This document shows positions 1-7,695 of a stretch of 15,131 nucleotides of DNA, one piece after another. The stretch is from Bacteriovoracaceae bacterium UBA7695 (GTDB lineage: Bacteria; Bdellovibrionota; Bacteriovoracia; Bacteriovoracales; Bacteriovoracaceae): contig DLGL01000122.1 of assembly GCA_002482685.1 (NCBI GenBank), positions 1-15,131 of the forward strand, read 5' to 3'. The notes beneath the pieces were generated by a model. That model was given only the letters and a program-made list of their open reading frames with translations. It was not told the DNA's origin and ran no database searches. Within the stretch, counting starts at the first letter, position 1. Each line of letters begins with the position of its first letter. A program made the translations under genes and the position numbers.

Positions 1-1
1 A

Positions 2-352
2 ATTTATATGCGCAGAAGTGCTACGACGACCGGTCTTCTTGTTTGGGGTCGATTCCTCTGGGAAGAAGCGGACTACAGTAATCCTCAGACCTTCGCAGAA
101 ACAATCGGTGTTGTAACTGCGGGTGGAAGCTCCTTCCGAGAGTTGGACGACATGGGAACTTCAGATCATTTAAATACATCCCCTGTTCCAGTACCTGATT
201 CTAATTTGTCGATTCTTTCGACTCTGGCCAATTACCGCTCATCGGAGTTAGAGTTAACAGACGGCAACAGATATTGCTTCTACGACAGGGTAAATAGTGG
301 GACTGTCAGCAATCAATCAAGTTCACTGATAATAAAAACAAAATTGAGATAA
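2..352 (+). CDS. C-terminal part of an unrecognised protein (5' end outside window)
   Basis: The reading frame is open from the first complete codon at position 2 to a TAA at 350-352. An ATG lies at 8, but the frame continues upstream of it and too little sequence is visible to judge a ribosome site, so this is more likely the tail of a longer gene. The visible 117 or so residues are rich in Ser, Thr, Asn and Gly, with no transmembrane segment, and have a single Cys near the end in a YCFYD context. That composition would fit a secreted or surface protein, but I do not recognise the family. The next gene starts only 4 bases after the stop, so the two are probably co-transcribed. Coding status is supported by frame length and by that spacing only. 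Confidence 0.5.
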   Translation: MYMRRSATTTGLLVWGRFLWEEADYSNPQTFAETIGVVTAGGSSFRELDDMGTSDHLNTSPVPVPDSNLSILSTLANYRSSELELTDGNRYCFYDRVNSGTVSNQSSSLIIKTKLR

Positions 353-356
353 ACTA

Positions 357-1214
357 ATGACGACCCAGGTAATAATTACGAAGTTTCTTCCTCTTTCACT
401 TGCTATTATTATGTTCGGGTTTGGTCTAACTTTAACACCTGCCGATTTTAAAAGAATTTATCAATATCCAAAGAGTGTATTCCTTGGCTTATTCTGCCAA
501 ATGGTGCTGCTGCCTTTGTTGGCCTATGGAATCTGCAAAGCCTTTGACCTCTCGCCTGAAATTTCTATAGGTGTGATGATTCTTGCTGCAAGTCCCGGTG
601 GGATAACGGCGAATTTATTCTCACATCTTGCTCATGGAGATATTGCCCTGAATTTGACTTTGACGGCCATCAATAGTGTCCTTGCCGCTTTCACGTTGCC
701 ACTTTTGGTCAATCTGGCCTTCAGTCTGTTTGCAGGTCAGGAACAGAATATTGGATTACAATTTGGAAAAACTCTTGAAGTGTTTGCCATTGTTTTAATT
801 CCCGTTGTTATTGGCATGGTGATTAATAATAAAAAACCGCGTTTTTCTGCAATGATGGATAAACCTGTAAGAATTTTTTCGATGCTCGTTTTAGTTATCA
901 TTATTGCTGGAGCAGTCATTCAGGAAAGAGAGAGGCTTTCTAGTTCGTTCGGCCAAATAGGCCTTGCCATGCTTATCTTTAATTTAGGAAGTATGTTTAT
1001 TGGTTTCATGGTTCCGAAACTTTCAAAACTTTCCAATAAAGAAGCAACGGCGATCTCAATGGAAGTTGGAATTCATAATGGAACACTTGCCATTTATATT
1101 GCAGTCGCTCTGTTAGGATCTTTTTCTCTTGCACTGCCTGCGGCCGTTTATTCAGTCATTATGTTCTTTACTGCTGCGCTCTTTAGCTTCTATTTATCTA
1201 AGAAAAATGCTTAA
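357..1214 (+). CDS. Bile acid:sodium symporter (BASS/SBF) family transporter
   Basis: This is a 285-residue, strongly hydrophobic protein with about nine or ten predicted membrane spans, the usual size for bacterial BASS-family secondary transporters of the inner membrane. Two family landmarks are visible: the SPGGITANLFSHLA stretch at residues 79-92, and the EVGIHNGTLA stretch at 236-245. The latter corresponds to the E-x-G-x-N motif of the unwound helix crossing that binds sodium and substrate in characterised members. Members carry bile acids, pantoate, pyruvate or other organic anions, usually with Na+. The sequence does not tell which, so no symbol is given. The ATG at 357 lies 4 bases after the upstream stop with only a weak GAG as ribosome site, suggesting translational coupling. 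No convincing terminator follows. It is unrelated in function to the chaperone genes downstream, which have their own promoter. Confidence 0.88.
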   Translation: MTTQVIITKFLPLSLAIIMFGFGLTLTPADFKRIYQYPKSVFLGLFCQMVLLPLLAYGICKAFDLSPEISIGVMILAASPGGITANLFSHLAHGDIALNLTLTAINSVLAAFTLPLLVNLAFSLFAGQEQNIGLQFGKTLEVFAIVLIPVVIGMVINNKKPRFSAMMDKPVRIFSMLVLVIIIAGAVIQERERLSSSFGQIGLAMLIFNLGSMFIGFMVPKLSKLSNKEATAISMEVGIHNGTLAIYIAVALLGSFSLALPAAVYSVIMFFTAALFSFYLSKKNA

Positions 1215-1294
1215 TTTAGCCGAGATTTTCTAATTTCAGCTATTTAGCCCTTGCGGCGTTGTTTCATCACGTCTTTTTATTTCATTCCCTAACA

Positions 1295-1321
1295 TTGACA
1301 CTCATCCAACTGAGCCCATAT
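1295..1321 (+). promoter_or_regulatory. Sigma-32-type heat-shock promoter for grpE-dnaK
   Basis: A TTGACA box at 1295-1300 is followed after exactly 13 bases by GCCCATAT at 1314-1321. The latter matches the RpoH (sigma-32) -10 consensus CCCCATNT at all specified positions but the first, and the TTGA core fits the RpoH -35. The 13-base gap equals that of the E. coli dnaK P1 promoter. Transcription would start near 1328, about 27 bases before the grpE start. The same -35 could serve the housekeeping sigma factor with a poor -10 (CATATT at 1317-1322), so dual recognition is possible. No CIRCE/HrcA inverted repeat is present in this gap. Confidence 0.6.
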
Positions 1322-1354
1322 TGGAACTAAGAACATCGAAGCAGAGAGATTAAT

Positions 1355-1882
1355 ATGCAAGAAAATGAAGACAACAAAGAGGCGCCGAAGACTGAAGAAG
1401 TGGAGTCGGCAAATCCTGAAGTTTTGGCCAAAGAAGAAAAGAAAGAGGAAGTCGATTACAAGGCGAAATATTTTTATATCGCTGCTGAAATGGACAACTA
1501 CCGCAAACGTATGGAGAGAGAGAAAGAAAATCTTTTGAAGTTCGGAAATGAGCGGGTTTTGAGTGATCTTCTTGAAGTGGTTGATAATTTTGACCGCACA
1601 ATTGGAATGCTTAAGGGCGATCAGGACGAGAAAGTAAAAAATTTAGTTATTGGTCTTGAAATGATTGAAAAACAGTTTCTCGATACGATGGGTAAACATG
1701 GGTTAACACCTATTCAGTCTGTTGGTAAAGAATTCGATCCGAATTTTCACGAAGCGGTAGCGCAAGAATACGCTGAAGGGAAAAAGCCTCATGAAGTTAT
1801 TAAGGAATTTCAGAAGGGTTATACTCTTAACGGCCGCGTGATGAGAGCCTCAAAAGTTGTCGTTTCAAGTGATAAGCAATAA
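1355..1882 (+). CDS. grpE: GrpE, nucleotide exchange factor for DnaK
   Basis: GrpE is the cytoplasmic dimer that opens the DnaK nucleotide site and releases ADP in the DnaK-DnaJ-GrpE folding cycle. The 175-residue product has the family layout. A charged, Glu/Lys-rich disordered N-terminus (about 1-33) leads into the long dimerisation helix (about 35-65, with DNYRKRMERE). The helical middle and the C-terminal beta domain follow, carrying DPNFHEAV at 128-135 and the closing signature GYTLNGRVMRASKVVVS at 155-171. The ATG at 1355 is preceded by a purine-rich GCAGAGAGATTA stretch that serves as ribosome site. It lies 29 bases upstream of dnaK in the same direction, downstream of a heat-shock-type promoter, so it should be heat-induced together with dnaK. 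Confidence 0.97.
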   Translation: MQENEDNKEAPKTEEVESANPEVLAKEEKKEEVDYKAKYFYIAAEMDNYRKRMEREKENLLKFGNERVLSDLLEVVDNFDRTIGMLKGDQDEKVKNLVIGLEMIEKQFLDTMGKHGLTPIQSVGKEFDPNFHEAVAQEYAEGKKPHEVIKEFQKGYTLNGRVMRASKVVVSSDKQ

Positions 1883-1911
1883 TAAAAAGATAAAATAATA
1901 AGGAGAATTAT

Positions 1912-3840
1912 ATGGGAAAAATTATCGGGATAGATTTAGGAACCACAAACTCATGTGTGGCAGTTATGGAAAACGGAGCTTACAAGATCGTTCCAAATGC
2001 TGAAGGTCACAACACAACTCCATCAATCATTGGTTTTGCTAATAATGGCGAAATCCTAGTTGGTCAGGTTGCTAAACGTCAGGCAGTGACTAACCCGACA
2101 AAAACTTTGTTCGGTGTTAAACGTCTTGTCGGTCGTAAATATACTGATAAAGAAGTAACTCACTTTAAAGAAGTGGCACCTTTTGAAATCTTCGCTAATA
2201 AAAATGGCGATGCATGGGTAAAAGTTGATGGGAAGGAATTCTCAGCTCAGGAAATTTCAGCAAAAGTTCTTGAGAAAATGAAAAAAGCTGCCGAGGACTA
2301 CCTTGGTCAGCCGGTTACAGAAGCTGTTATTACAGTTCCTGCTTACTTTAACGATGCTCAGAGACAAGCTACAAAAGATGCCGGCCGTATTGCGGGTCTT
2401 GATGTTAAACGTATCATCAACGAGCCAACTGCTGCGGCACTTGCTTACGGGCTTGATACTAAGAAAGATAAAAACATCGCAGTTTTCGACTTAGGGGGCG
2501 GTACATTCGATGTATCAGTTCTTGAAATCACAACTGACGGTGTATTCGAAGTTAAATCAACTAACGGAGATACATTTCTTGGTGGTGAAGACTTCGATTA
2601 CAGAATTATTAACTGGCTTGCTGAAGAATTTAAAAAAGAAACATCTATCGATCTTAAGAACGACAAGATGGCACTTCAGCGTTTAAAAGAAGCTGCGGAG
2701 AAAGCGAAACATGAACTTTCTTCAGTAACTCAAACAGATATCAATCTTCCGTTCATCACAATGGATGCTTCAGGTCCTAAGCATTTAAACCTGAACCTTT
2801 CTCGTGCGAAGTTTGAATCTCTGATTGGCGATCTTGTCGATAAATTGATTGCTCCATGTAAAATGGCGATCAAGGATTCTGGTCTTACACTTGCTGAAAT
2901 TCACGAAGTGATTTTGGTTGGTGGTGCGACTCGTATGCCAATCGTTCAACAGAAAGTTAAAGAGATCTTCGGTAAAGAACCATCTAAAGGTGTAAACCCG
3001 GATGAAGTTGTTGCTGCTGGTGCTGCGATTCAGGGTGGTGTTCTTGCAGGTGACGTTAAAGACGTTCTCCTTCTTGACGTAACTCCTCTTTCACTTGGTA
3101 TTGAGACTCTTGGTGGCGTCTTCACTAAGATCATTGAGAAAAATACGACGATTCCTACTAAGAAATCGCAAGTGTTCTCAACAGCAGTGGATAACCAACC
3201 AGCTGTTTCGATTCATGTTCAGCAAGGTGAGCGTGAGTTCTCTGCTGACAACAAGACTTTAGGTAAGTTTGACCTTGGAGGAATTCAGCCAGCTCCGCGT
3301 GGTGTTCCGCAAGTTGAAGTAACATTTGATATTGATGCTAACGGTATCGTTCACGTTTCTGCTTTAGACAAGGCTACTGGTAAGTCGACAAACATTGTTA
3401 TTACTTCGAACTCAGGCTTAACTGAGGAAGAAATTAAGCGCATGGTTGCCGACGCAGATAAAAACCGTGAGTCTGATAAAAAACGCAGAGAAGTTGTTGA
3501 TGCCCGTAACAATTTAGACAGTCTCGTTTTCGCGTCTGAAAAAGCCATTAAGGATAATGGTGAGAAAATTCCTGCAGACAAGAAGACTGAGCTTGAAGGA
3601 GCAATCAGTGAAGCAAAAACCAAACTCACTTCAGAGTCATTGGATGAAATTAAAGCAGCGACTGAAAGATTACAAAACGTCGCTCATAGCCTGGCCCAGT
3701 TCATGTATCAAGGAACTGGAACTGATGGGGCTCAAGCCGGTGCCGGTGAAGGTCAAGGCCAGAACCCAGAGCAGGAGAGTGCATCTAACAAAAAAGATGA
3801 CGGAGATGATGTAGTTGATGCAGATTATAAAGAAGTTTAA
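1912..3840 (+). CDS. dnaK: DnaK (Hsp70) molecular chaperone
   Basis: This is a full-length 642-residue Hsp70. The nucleotide-binding domain shows phosphate loop 1 GIDLGTTNS (6-14), followed by the Cys15 typical of many Gram-negative DnaKs. It also has phosphate loop 2 DLGGGTFD (193-200) and the adenosine motif VGGATRMP (336-343). The interdomain linker VKDVLLLDV (382-390) leads to the beta-sandwich substrate domain and then the helical lid. A Gly/Gln-rich tail ends in VVDADYKEV, close to the usual bacterial end. DnaK binds exposed hydrophobic segments of client proteins in the cytoplasm and cycles with ATP under control of DnaJ and GrpE. A strong AGGAG at 1901-1905, six bases before the ATG, fixes the start and suggests high translation. 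The gene sits between grpE and dnaJ, and a hairpin directly after its stop may reduce read-through into dnaJ. Confidence 0.99.
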   Translation: MGKIIGIDLGTTNSCVAVMENGAYKIVPNAEGHNTTPSIIGFANNGEILVGQVAKRQAVTNPTKTLFGVKRLVGRKYTDKEVTHFKEVAPFEIFANKNGDAWVKVDGKEFSAQEISAKVLEKMKKAAEDYLGQPVTEAVITVPAYFNDAQRQATKDAGRIAGLDVKRIINEPTAAALAYGLDTKKDKNIAVFDLGGGTFDVSVLEITTDGVFEVKSTNGDTFLGGEDFDYRIINWLAEEFKKETSIDLKNDKMALQRLKEAAEKAKHELSSVTQTDINLPFITMDASGPKHLNLNLSRAKFESLIGDLVDKLIAPCKMAIKDSGLTLAEIHEVILVGGATRMPIVQQKVKEIFGKEPSKGVNPDEVVAAGAAIQGGVLAGDVKDVLLLDVTPLSLGIETLGGVFTKIIEKNTTIPTKKSQVFSTAVDNQPAVSIHVQQGEREFSADNKTLGKFDLGGIQPAPRGVPQVEVTFDIDANGIVHVSALDKATGKSTNIVITSNSGLTEEEIKRMVADADKNRESDKKRREVVDARNNLDSLVFASEKAIKDNGEKIPADKKTELEGAISEAKTKLTSESLDEIKAATERLQNVAHSLAQFMYQGTGTDGAQAGAGEGQGQNPEQESASNKKDDGDDVVDADYKEV

Positions 3841-3862
3841 TTTTTCGATTTAAGATTTTTAA

Positions 3863-3892
3863 AGGAGCCCCTAACCTTAGTTAGGGGCTTTT
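3863..3892 (+). terminator. Hairpin between dnaK and dnaJ: attenuator/terminator that also involves the dnaJ ribosome site
   Basis: AGCCCCTAAC (3866-3875) pairs perfectly with GTTAGGGGCT (3880-3889) around a 4-base CTTA loop, with G-U extensions below. Only a short T run (3889-3892) follows before an A. This is a plausible but not strong intrinsic terminator for dnaK. The dnaJ ATG at 3899 lies six bases after the T run, so no promoter can fit between them. The only Shine-Dalgarno-like bases near that ATG are AGGGG (3883-3887) in the 3' arm, and AAAGGAG (3861-3867) at the base of the 5' arm. Partial read-through, and perhaps structural control of dnaJ translation, follow as inference. Confidence 0.75.
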
Positions 3893-3898
3893 ACAATT

Positions 3899-5047
3899 AT
3901 GAGCCAAAAACGCGACTATTATGAAGTCTTAGGTATTCCTAAGTCGGCTTCCAAAGAAGAAATCAAAAAAGCATACCGAAAACTGGCCATGCAACATCAC
4001 CCGGATAAGAATCCGGGAAATGCTGAATCAGAAGCCAAGTTTAAAGAAGCTTCCCATGCAGCTGACATCCTTATGGATGATCAAAAGCGTGCTATGTATG
4101 ACCGAGTTGGTCACGCTGCTGAACAAGGCGGTGGAGGCGGCGGAGGCTTTGGTGGATTCCAAGGTGGTCAGGATTTTGGAGATCTAGGTGATATTTTCGG
4201 AGATATCTTCGGAGATATTCTGGGCGGCCAAAGACGAGGCGGCGGGCGTGGTGGACGCGGACGTTCTCGCGCCATGGCCGGTGATGATCTTCAAACTGAA
4301 ATGTTTGTAGCCTTTGATGAAGCGGCTTTTGGCGTAGAAAAAGAAATTCAAATCAACCGTTCATGCCAATGTGAAACTTGTTCTGGTACCGGAGCTAAGA
4401 AGGGTTCTGGACCTGTGACTTGTGAAACTTGTCAGGGTCATGGAGAAATCCGACGCCAACAAGGTTTCTTTACTATTGCTCAACCTTGTCCGCGCTGTCA
4501 TGGATCTGGTCAGATGATTAAAGATCCATGCGAAAGTTGTGGAGGAAGAGGCCGAGTTAAGAAAAAAGAAAAGCTTTCGGTAAAAGTTCCGGCAGGAATT
4601 GATGAAGGACAAAGACTTAAGCTCTCGGGTCAGGGGGATGCAGGATCAAATGGAGGCCCGGCGGGTGATCTCTACGTCATGATCCATCTCAAAGAACATG
4701 AGTTCTTTAAGCGTGAGGACTATGACGTTCTTTGCGAAGTACCGATTAGTTTTTCTCAAGCAGCACTGGGCTGTGAGATTGAGGTTCCCACTTTAGGTGG
4801 AAGAGTTTCAATGAAAATACCTGAAGGTACTCAGGCCGGGCAAAAGATGAAGCTTCGTAATAAAGGAATAACAAAACTTGGTGGTTACGGATTTGGTGAT
4901 CAAATCATAACGATACATGTGGAAACACCGACAAAACTTTCAAAAGATCAAAGAGAGATCTTTCAGCGCCTTTCAGAAATGGAGCAAAACAGTTCCAACC
5001 CAATGACTAAGGGTTTCTTTGATCGTGTGAAAGAACTCTTCCAGTAA
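3899..5047 (+). CDS. dnaJ: DnaJ (Hsp40) co-chaperone, type I
   Basis: DnaJ delivers unfolded proteins to DnaK and stimulates its ATPase. All parts of a type I DnaJ are present in 382 residues. The J domain begins MSQKRDYYEVLG, with the essential HPD at 34-36. A Gly/Phe-rich region (about 76-121) includes a GDIFGDIFGDI repeat. Four complete CxxCxGxG zinc motifs lie at 158-165, 175-182, 197-204 and 211-218. Two C-terminal substrate-binding beta domains follow. The start at 3899 is set by alignment to the universal (K)RDYYEVLG opening. It lies 58 bases after the dnaK stop, immediately behind a stable hairpin, with no free ribosome site at normal spacing. This suggests structure-dependent translation. 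A strong terminator ends the unit. The gene is probably co-transcribed with dnaK, at a lower level if the hairpin terminates. Confidence 0.98.
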   Translation: MSQKRDYYEVLGIPKSASKEEIKKAYRKLAMQHHPDKNPGNAESEAKFKEASHAADILMDDQKRAMYDRVGHAAEQGGGGGGGFGGFQGGQDFGDLGDIFGDIFGDILGGQRRGGGRGGRGRSRAMAGDDLQTEMFVAFDEAAFGVEKEIQINRSCQCETCSGTGAKKGSGPVTCETCQGHGEIRRQQGFFTIAQPCPRCHGSGQMIKDPCESCGGRGRVKKKEKLSVKVPAGIDEGQRLKLSGQGDAGSNGGPAGDLYVMIHLKEHEFFKREDYDVLCEVPISFSQAALGCEIEVPTLGGRVSMKIPEGTQAGQKMKLRNKGITKLGGYGFGDQIITIHVETPTKLSKDQREIFQRLSEMEQNSSNPMTKGFFDRVKELFQ

Positions 5048-5059
5048 TTTATCTCTCCT

Positions 5060-5094
5060 GTGGCCCGAAGCGCGTCAGATCGGGCCACTTTTTT
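5060..5094 (+). terminator. Intrinsic terminator after dnaJ
   Basis: GTGGCCCGA (5060-5068) pairs perfectly with TCGGGCCAC (5080-5088) around an 11-base loop, followed directly by six T residues (5089-5094). The GC-rich stem and U tract are the classical form. It lies 12 bases after the dnaJ stop and closes the chaperone unit. Confidence 0.92.
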
Positions 5095-5123
5095 ATGACA
5101 AGTATTCCTTAGGAAGTTAAAAT
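5095..5123 (+). promoter_or_regulatory. Sigma-70-type promoter for the LppC-family lipoprotein gene
   Basis: ATGACA (5095-5100) and TAAAAT (5118-5123) each match the housekeeping consensus at five of six positions and are separated by the ideal 17 bases. Transcription would begin near 5130, giving a leader of about 34 bases. The leader ends with AAAGGG (5152-5157), six bases before the ATG at 5164. The -35 box abuts the T tract of the dnaJ terminator. Confidence 0.65.
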
Positions 5124-5163
5124 GGTGAGCATCACTCAGTGACGGCTTTCCAAAGGGATATTC

Positions 5164-7101
5164 ATGCGTTTTGTTCTAGCTCTACTTTTCATTTTTCTTG
5201 CCTCATGCTCGCAAGTGTCTACTCGCAAGACGGTTGAAGACATTGAAATTTCTGAGATTGCCAAGCTGAAACTTGGAGAAGCTAGAGAATTGATTAAGGC
5301 CGGTCAGCAGAAACCTGCTTTGGCGAAATTGACTGAATTAAATGATGAAACTCTTTCACCAATTGAAAAGGCCCTGAAGTATAATTTAAAAGGTGTCATT
5401 CTTTTCAATATGAATGAAGTAGATAAGTCGATTTTGAATTTTGAAGTCTCTGAAAAATATTCTCCTAAAGATACCCAGCTTTATTCTCAAGTTCAATTAA
5501 ACATGGCCAGTGGTCACTATAAGTTAAACCAGTTTTCTGAACTTCGTGGCCGATTAAATAAAATTGACCTCAAAATGCTTACAGATGCTGAAAAGAAAAA
5601 ATTTGCTCAGTTAGAACTGGCCTATGGAAAGAAATTTGAAAATCAAAAAATGATTGTGAACTCTTCTTTGATTTTGATGAGTGATCTTACTTCCTTCACT
5701 TCTATACAAAGTTCTAACTATTTTTCTTCGATGAAAGAAGCCTATAAAAAACTCAGCAATGCTCAAAGAGTTGAACTTCTCGAAGAATGGAATGAAACTG
5801 ATAATCTTGCTGTGGCCAATCTTGCTATTTCCGAAGCTGAAGAGCGCTACCTGGCAGGTGACAAATCAGGTGCTAAAGATGTAATGAGCTGGCTTAAGGC
5901 AGAGTTTTCAAATAATGATGAAGTAAATAAATACATCAAAGACTTTGACCTTAGACTTGAGAATTCAGGCCGCATTAGTCTTAATAGCATCGGTTTAATC
6001 CTTCCACTGTCTGGCGATAAAGCGAGTTTTGGCCAAAAGGCCCTGAGTGGCGTTGATACCGGCCTTAAAGTTCTGGGATTGAATGACGGAGTTAAGATTC
6101 ATACAAAAGATACTCTTGATTCTCCCGCTCAGGGTGCTCAGGCGGTCATTGACCTCATCCGTGAAGAAAACGTGTCTTTTATTATTGGAGGACTGTTCCC
6201 TGAGAGTGCTAAAGCAGAGTACCTGGAAGCCAGAAAATACGGAGTACTCTATATCTCCCTTTCGCAAATTAACTTACCTAAGGAAGAAAAAAATCATCAT
6301 TTAATTGAAGTTCAGGGTTCAATAGAGTCTCAAATTGAGACTCTTCTTTCCGATGAAATGATCAAAAAGTTTGGCACCCGTCTGGGTGTCATATACCCAG
6401 AGAACGAGGGTGGAAAAGCTTACGCAGATGAAATCTGGAGAAAGGCCAATCAGAAAAATGTTCAGGTCACAAGTCTGGCCACGTTCCCTAAAAATACCCA
6501 TGACTATCGTGATACTTCTCAGCTCTTCCTTGGACTTAAATATCCCCGAGAGCGATCCGAGGAGCTAAAAATTGTAGATGATGTTTACTCACTAGAAAAA
6601 ACATCCATAAGAAGAGTTCAAAACCTTCCACCTGTACTAGATTTTGATTGGGTTTTTCTGGCAACCTATCCGCACGAGGCGATTGGGCTGATCCCGACTC
6701 TTGGGTATTACGATGCTAATCGTGTAAAGTTTGTTGGGGGCCCGAGCTGGGTTTCTAAATCAATGGTTAAAGAGCAAAAAAATCTTGGAACACTTTATTT
6801 TATTGGTGAGGATCCTAATGACATCAATCAAGAAATGCTCAATAAGTTTCAGGAACTTTATGGCAAGCCTGCAGGTCTTATCGAAATTCTGGCCTTAGAC
6901 GCTATGAAAATTGGCGCTGATGCTCTTCTTACAACCAGTGATGTTTCAGGGCGGGATGAATTTGACGGAAAAATTAAAGATAAAGCTCTGAAAGGGTTAA
7001 CTACAACATGGTCTTTAAAAGACGGCGTATGGATAAAGAATATGAATTCTATGACCATCACTCGTGGAGAGATTGTTAAAATGTTTGGGAATGCTCTTTA
7101 A
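5164..7101 (+). CDS. LppC/LpoA-family lipoprotein (penicillin-binding protein activator-like)
   Basis: The 645-residue product starts with a short lipoprotein signal peptide whose lipobox LASC places the acylated Cys at residue 15. The residue after it is Ser, which by the E. coli rule favours outer-membrane sorting. Residues from about 30 to 260 are helical and TPR-like, with charged amphipathic repeats. From about 277 a type 1 periplasmic-binding-protein fold begins at GLILPLSGD, continues through SFIIGGLFPES, and runs to the C-terminus with no further membrane segment. This order of a helical repeat domain then a binding-protein domain is that of LpoA (LppC/YraM), which reaches from the outer membrane to stimulate penicillin-binding protein PBP1a. 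The order and length support that family, but the assignment to PBP activation is by analogy. An amino-acid-binding lipoprotein is the alternative. It has its own promoter and ends 3 bases from the convergent hpt stop. Confidence 0.8.
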   Translation: MRFVLALLFIFLASCSQVSTRKTVEDIEISEIAKLKLGEARELIKAGQQKPALAKLTELNDETLSPIEKALKYNLKGVILFNMNEVDKSILNFEVSEKYSPKDTQLYSQVQLNMASGHYKLNQFSELRGRLNKIDLKMLTDAEKKKFAQLELAYGKKFENQKMIVNSSLILMSDLTSFTSIQSSNYFSSMKEAYKKLSNAQRVELLEEWNETDNLAVANLAISEAEERYLAGDKSGAKDVMSWLKAEFSNNDEVNKYIKDFDLRLENSGRISLNSIGLILPLSGDKASFGQKALSGVDTGLKVLGLNDGVKIHTKDTLDSPAQGAQAVIDLIREENVSFIIGGLFPESAKAEYLEARKYGVLYISLSQINLPKEEKNHHLIEVQGSIESQIETLLSDEMIKKFGTRLGVIYPENEGGKAYADEIWRKANQKNVQVTSLATFPKNTHDYRDTSQLFLGLKYPRERSEELKIVDDVYSLEKTSIRRVQNLPPVLDFDWVFLATYPHEAIGLIPTLGYYDANRVKFVGGPSWVSKSMVKEQKNLGTLYFIGEDPNDINQEMLNKFQELYGKPAGLIEILALDAMKIGADALLTTSDVSGRDEFDGKIKDKALKGLTTTWSLKDGVWIKNMNSMTITRGEIVKMFGNAL

Positions 7102-7104
7102 GGC

Positions 7105-7671
7105 TTAGTTTGGATAGCGAAGGTAGTAGACCTGTTCAAAATTTCTTCCGAAATCTTCGAGATCCATTCCGTATCCAACGATGAACTGATCATCGATTTT
7201 TTTCCCCGTGATGTCAGGCTGAATATTAACAGTCCGTTTGTAGGGTTTATCAAATAAGGTCACTACCTCTAAAGATCTTGGTGAACTTAACTGAATGCGT
7301 TTTTTAAGAAAACTCAGCGCTCTTCCGGTATCTACGATCTCTTCAACTATCACAACATTCCTATCCAGGAGATTTGTGGTGTAGTCTTTACTGATGCAAA
7401 TGGTTCCATGATTTTCTTTTCCACGACCAACGGCCTGAAGTTTTACAAAATCCACATAAACTTTGACGCCCTTGATTTCGCGAACTAGATCGGCCAGGAA
7501 AACCATGCTCCCTTTTAAGACGCCTATAAGAACCAGGTCCTGACCAGCATATTTTTGGGAAAGATTGTTCCCGAGTGCCTCAACAATGCCCTTAATTTCT
7601 TTGCTATCGATGTATTTCACGAATTGGCTGGAAACGAAGGTCGAAGGGAATTTATTTTTCTCATCACTCAT
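7105..7671 (-). CDS. hpt: Hypoxanthine phosphoribosyltransferase, with a divergent flexible loop
   Basis: This 188-residue type I phosphoribosyltransferase would make IMP (and perhaps GMP) from hypoxanthine or guanine and PRPP in the cytoplasm, in purine salvage. The PRPP loop VIVEEIVDTGRAL (107-119) has the two acidic residues at 110-111 and DTG at 114-116. Loop I is VLKGS (51-55). The base-binding end has DKPYKR (141-146) and FIVGYGMD (163-170), diagnostic of the HPRT family. The region that is normally DFM-x-x-SSYG reads DFVKLQAVG (74-82), so the usual Ser-Tyr pair of the flexible active-site loop is missing. The tail FGRNFEQVYYL replaces the common YRNLPYI. Activity or base preference may therefore differ. 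The start is supported by AAGGAAG (complement of 7678-7684) ahead of the ATG at 7671. It converges on the LppC-family gene and diverges from mreB. Confidence 0.88.
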   Translation of the reverse strand: MSDEKNKFPSTFVSSQFVKYIDSKEIKGIVEALGNNLSQKYAGQDLVLIGVLKGSMVFLADLVREIKGVKVYVDFVKLQAVGRGKENHGTICISKDYTTNLLDRNVVIVEEIVDTGRALSFLKKRIQLSSPRSLEVVTLFDKPYKRTVNIQPDITGKKIDDQFIVGYGMDLEDFGRNFEQVYYLRYPN

Positions 7672-7695
7672 GGGGCTCTTCCTTTAAAAGAAGTC

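Noticed and set aside
1215..1354. CIRCE element or hrcA remnant upstream of grpE
   Set aside because: I looked for TTAGCACTC and its inverted copy and for HrcA-like coding sequence and found neither. I also saw no good terminator for the BASS gene here.
4186..4222. Tandem GDIFGDIFGDI coding repeat in dnaJ
   Set aside because: Low-complexity Gly/Phe-type repeats are normal in this region of DnaJ.
5164..7101. Branched-chain amino acid ABC binding protein as the call for the large lipoprotein
   Set aside because: The binding-protein fold alone would allow it, but the long helical repeat N-terminus, the lipobox and the lack of ABC transporter genes nearby fit the LppC/LpoA layout better.
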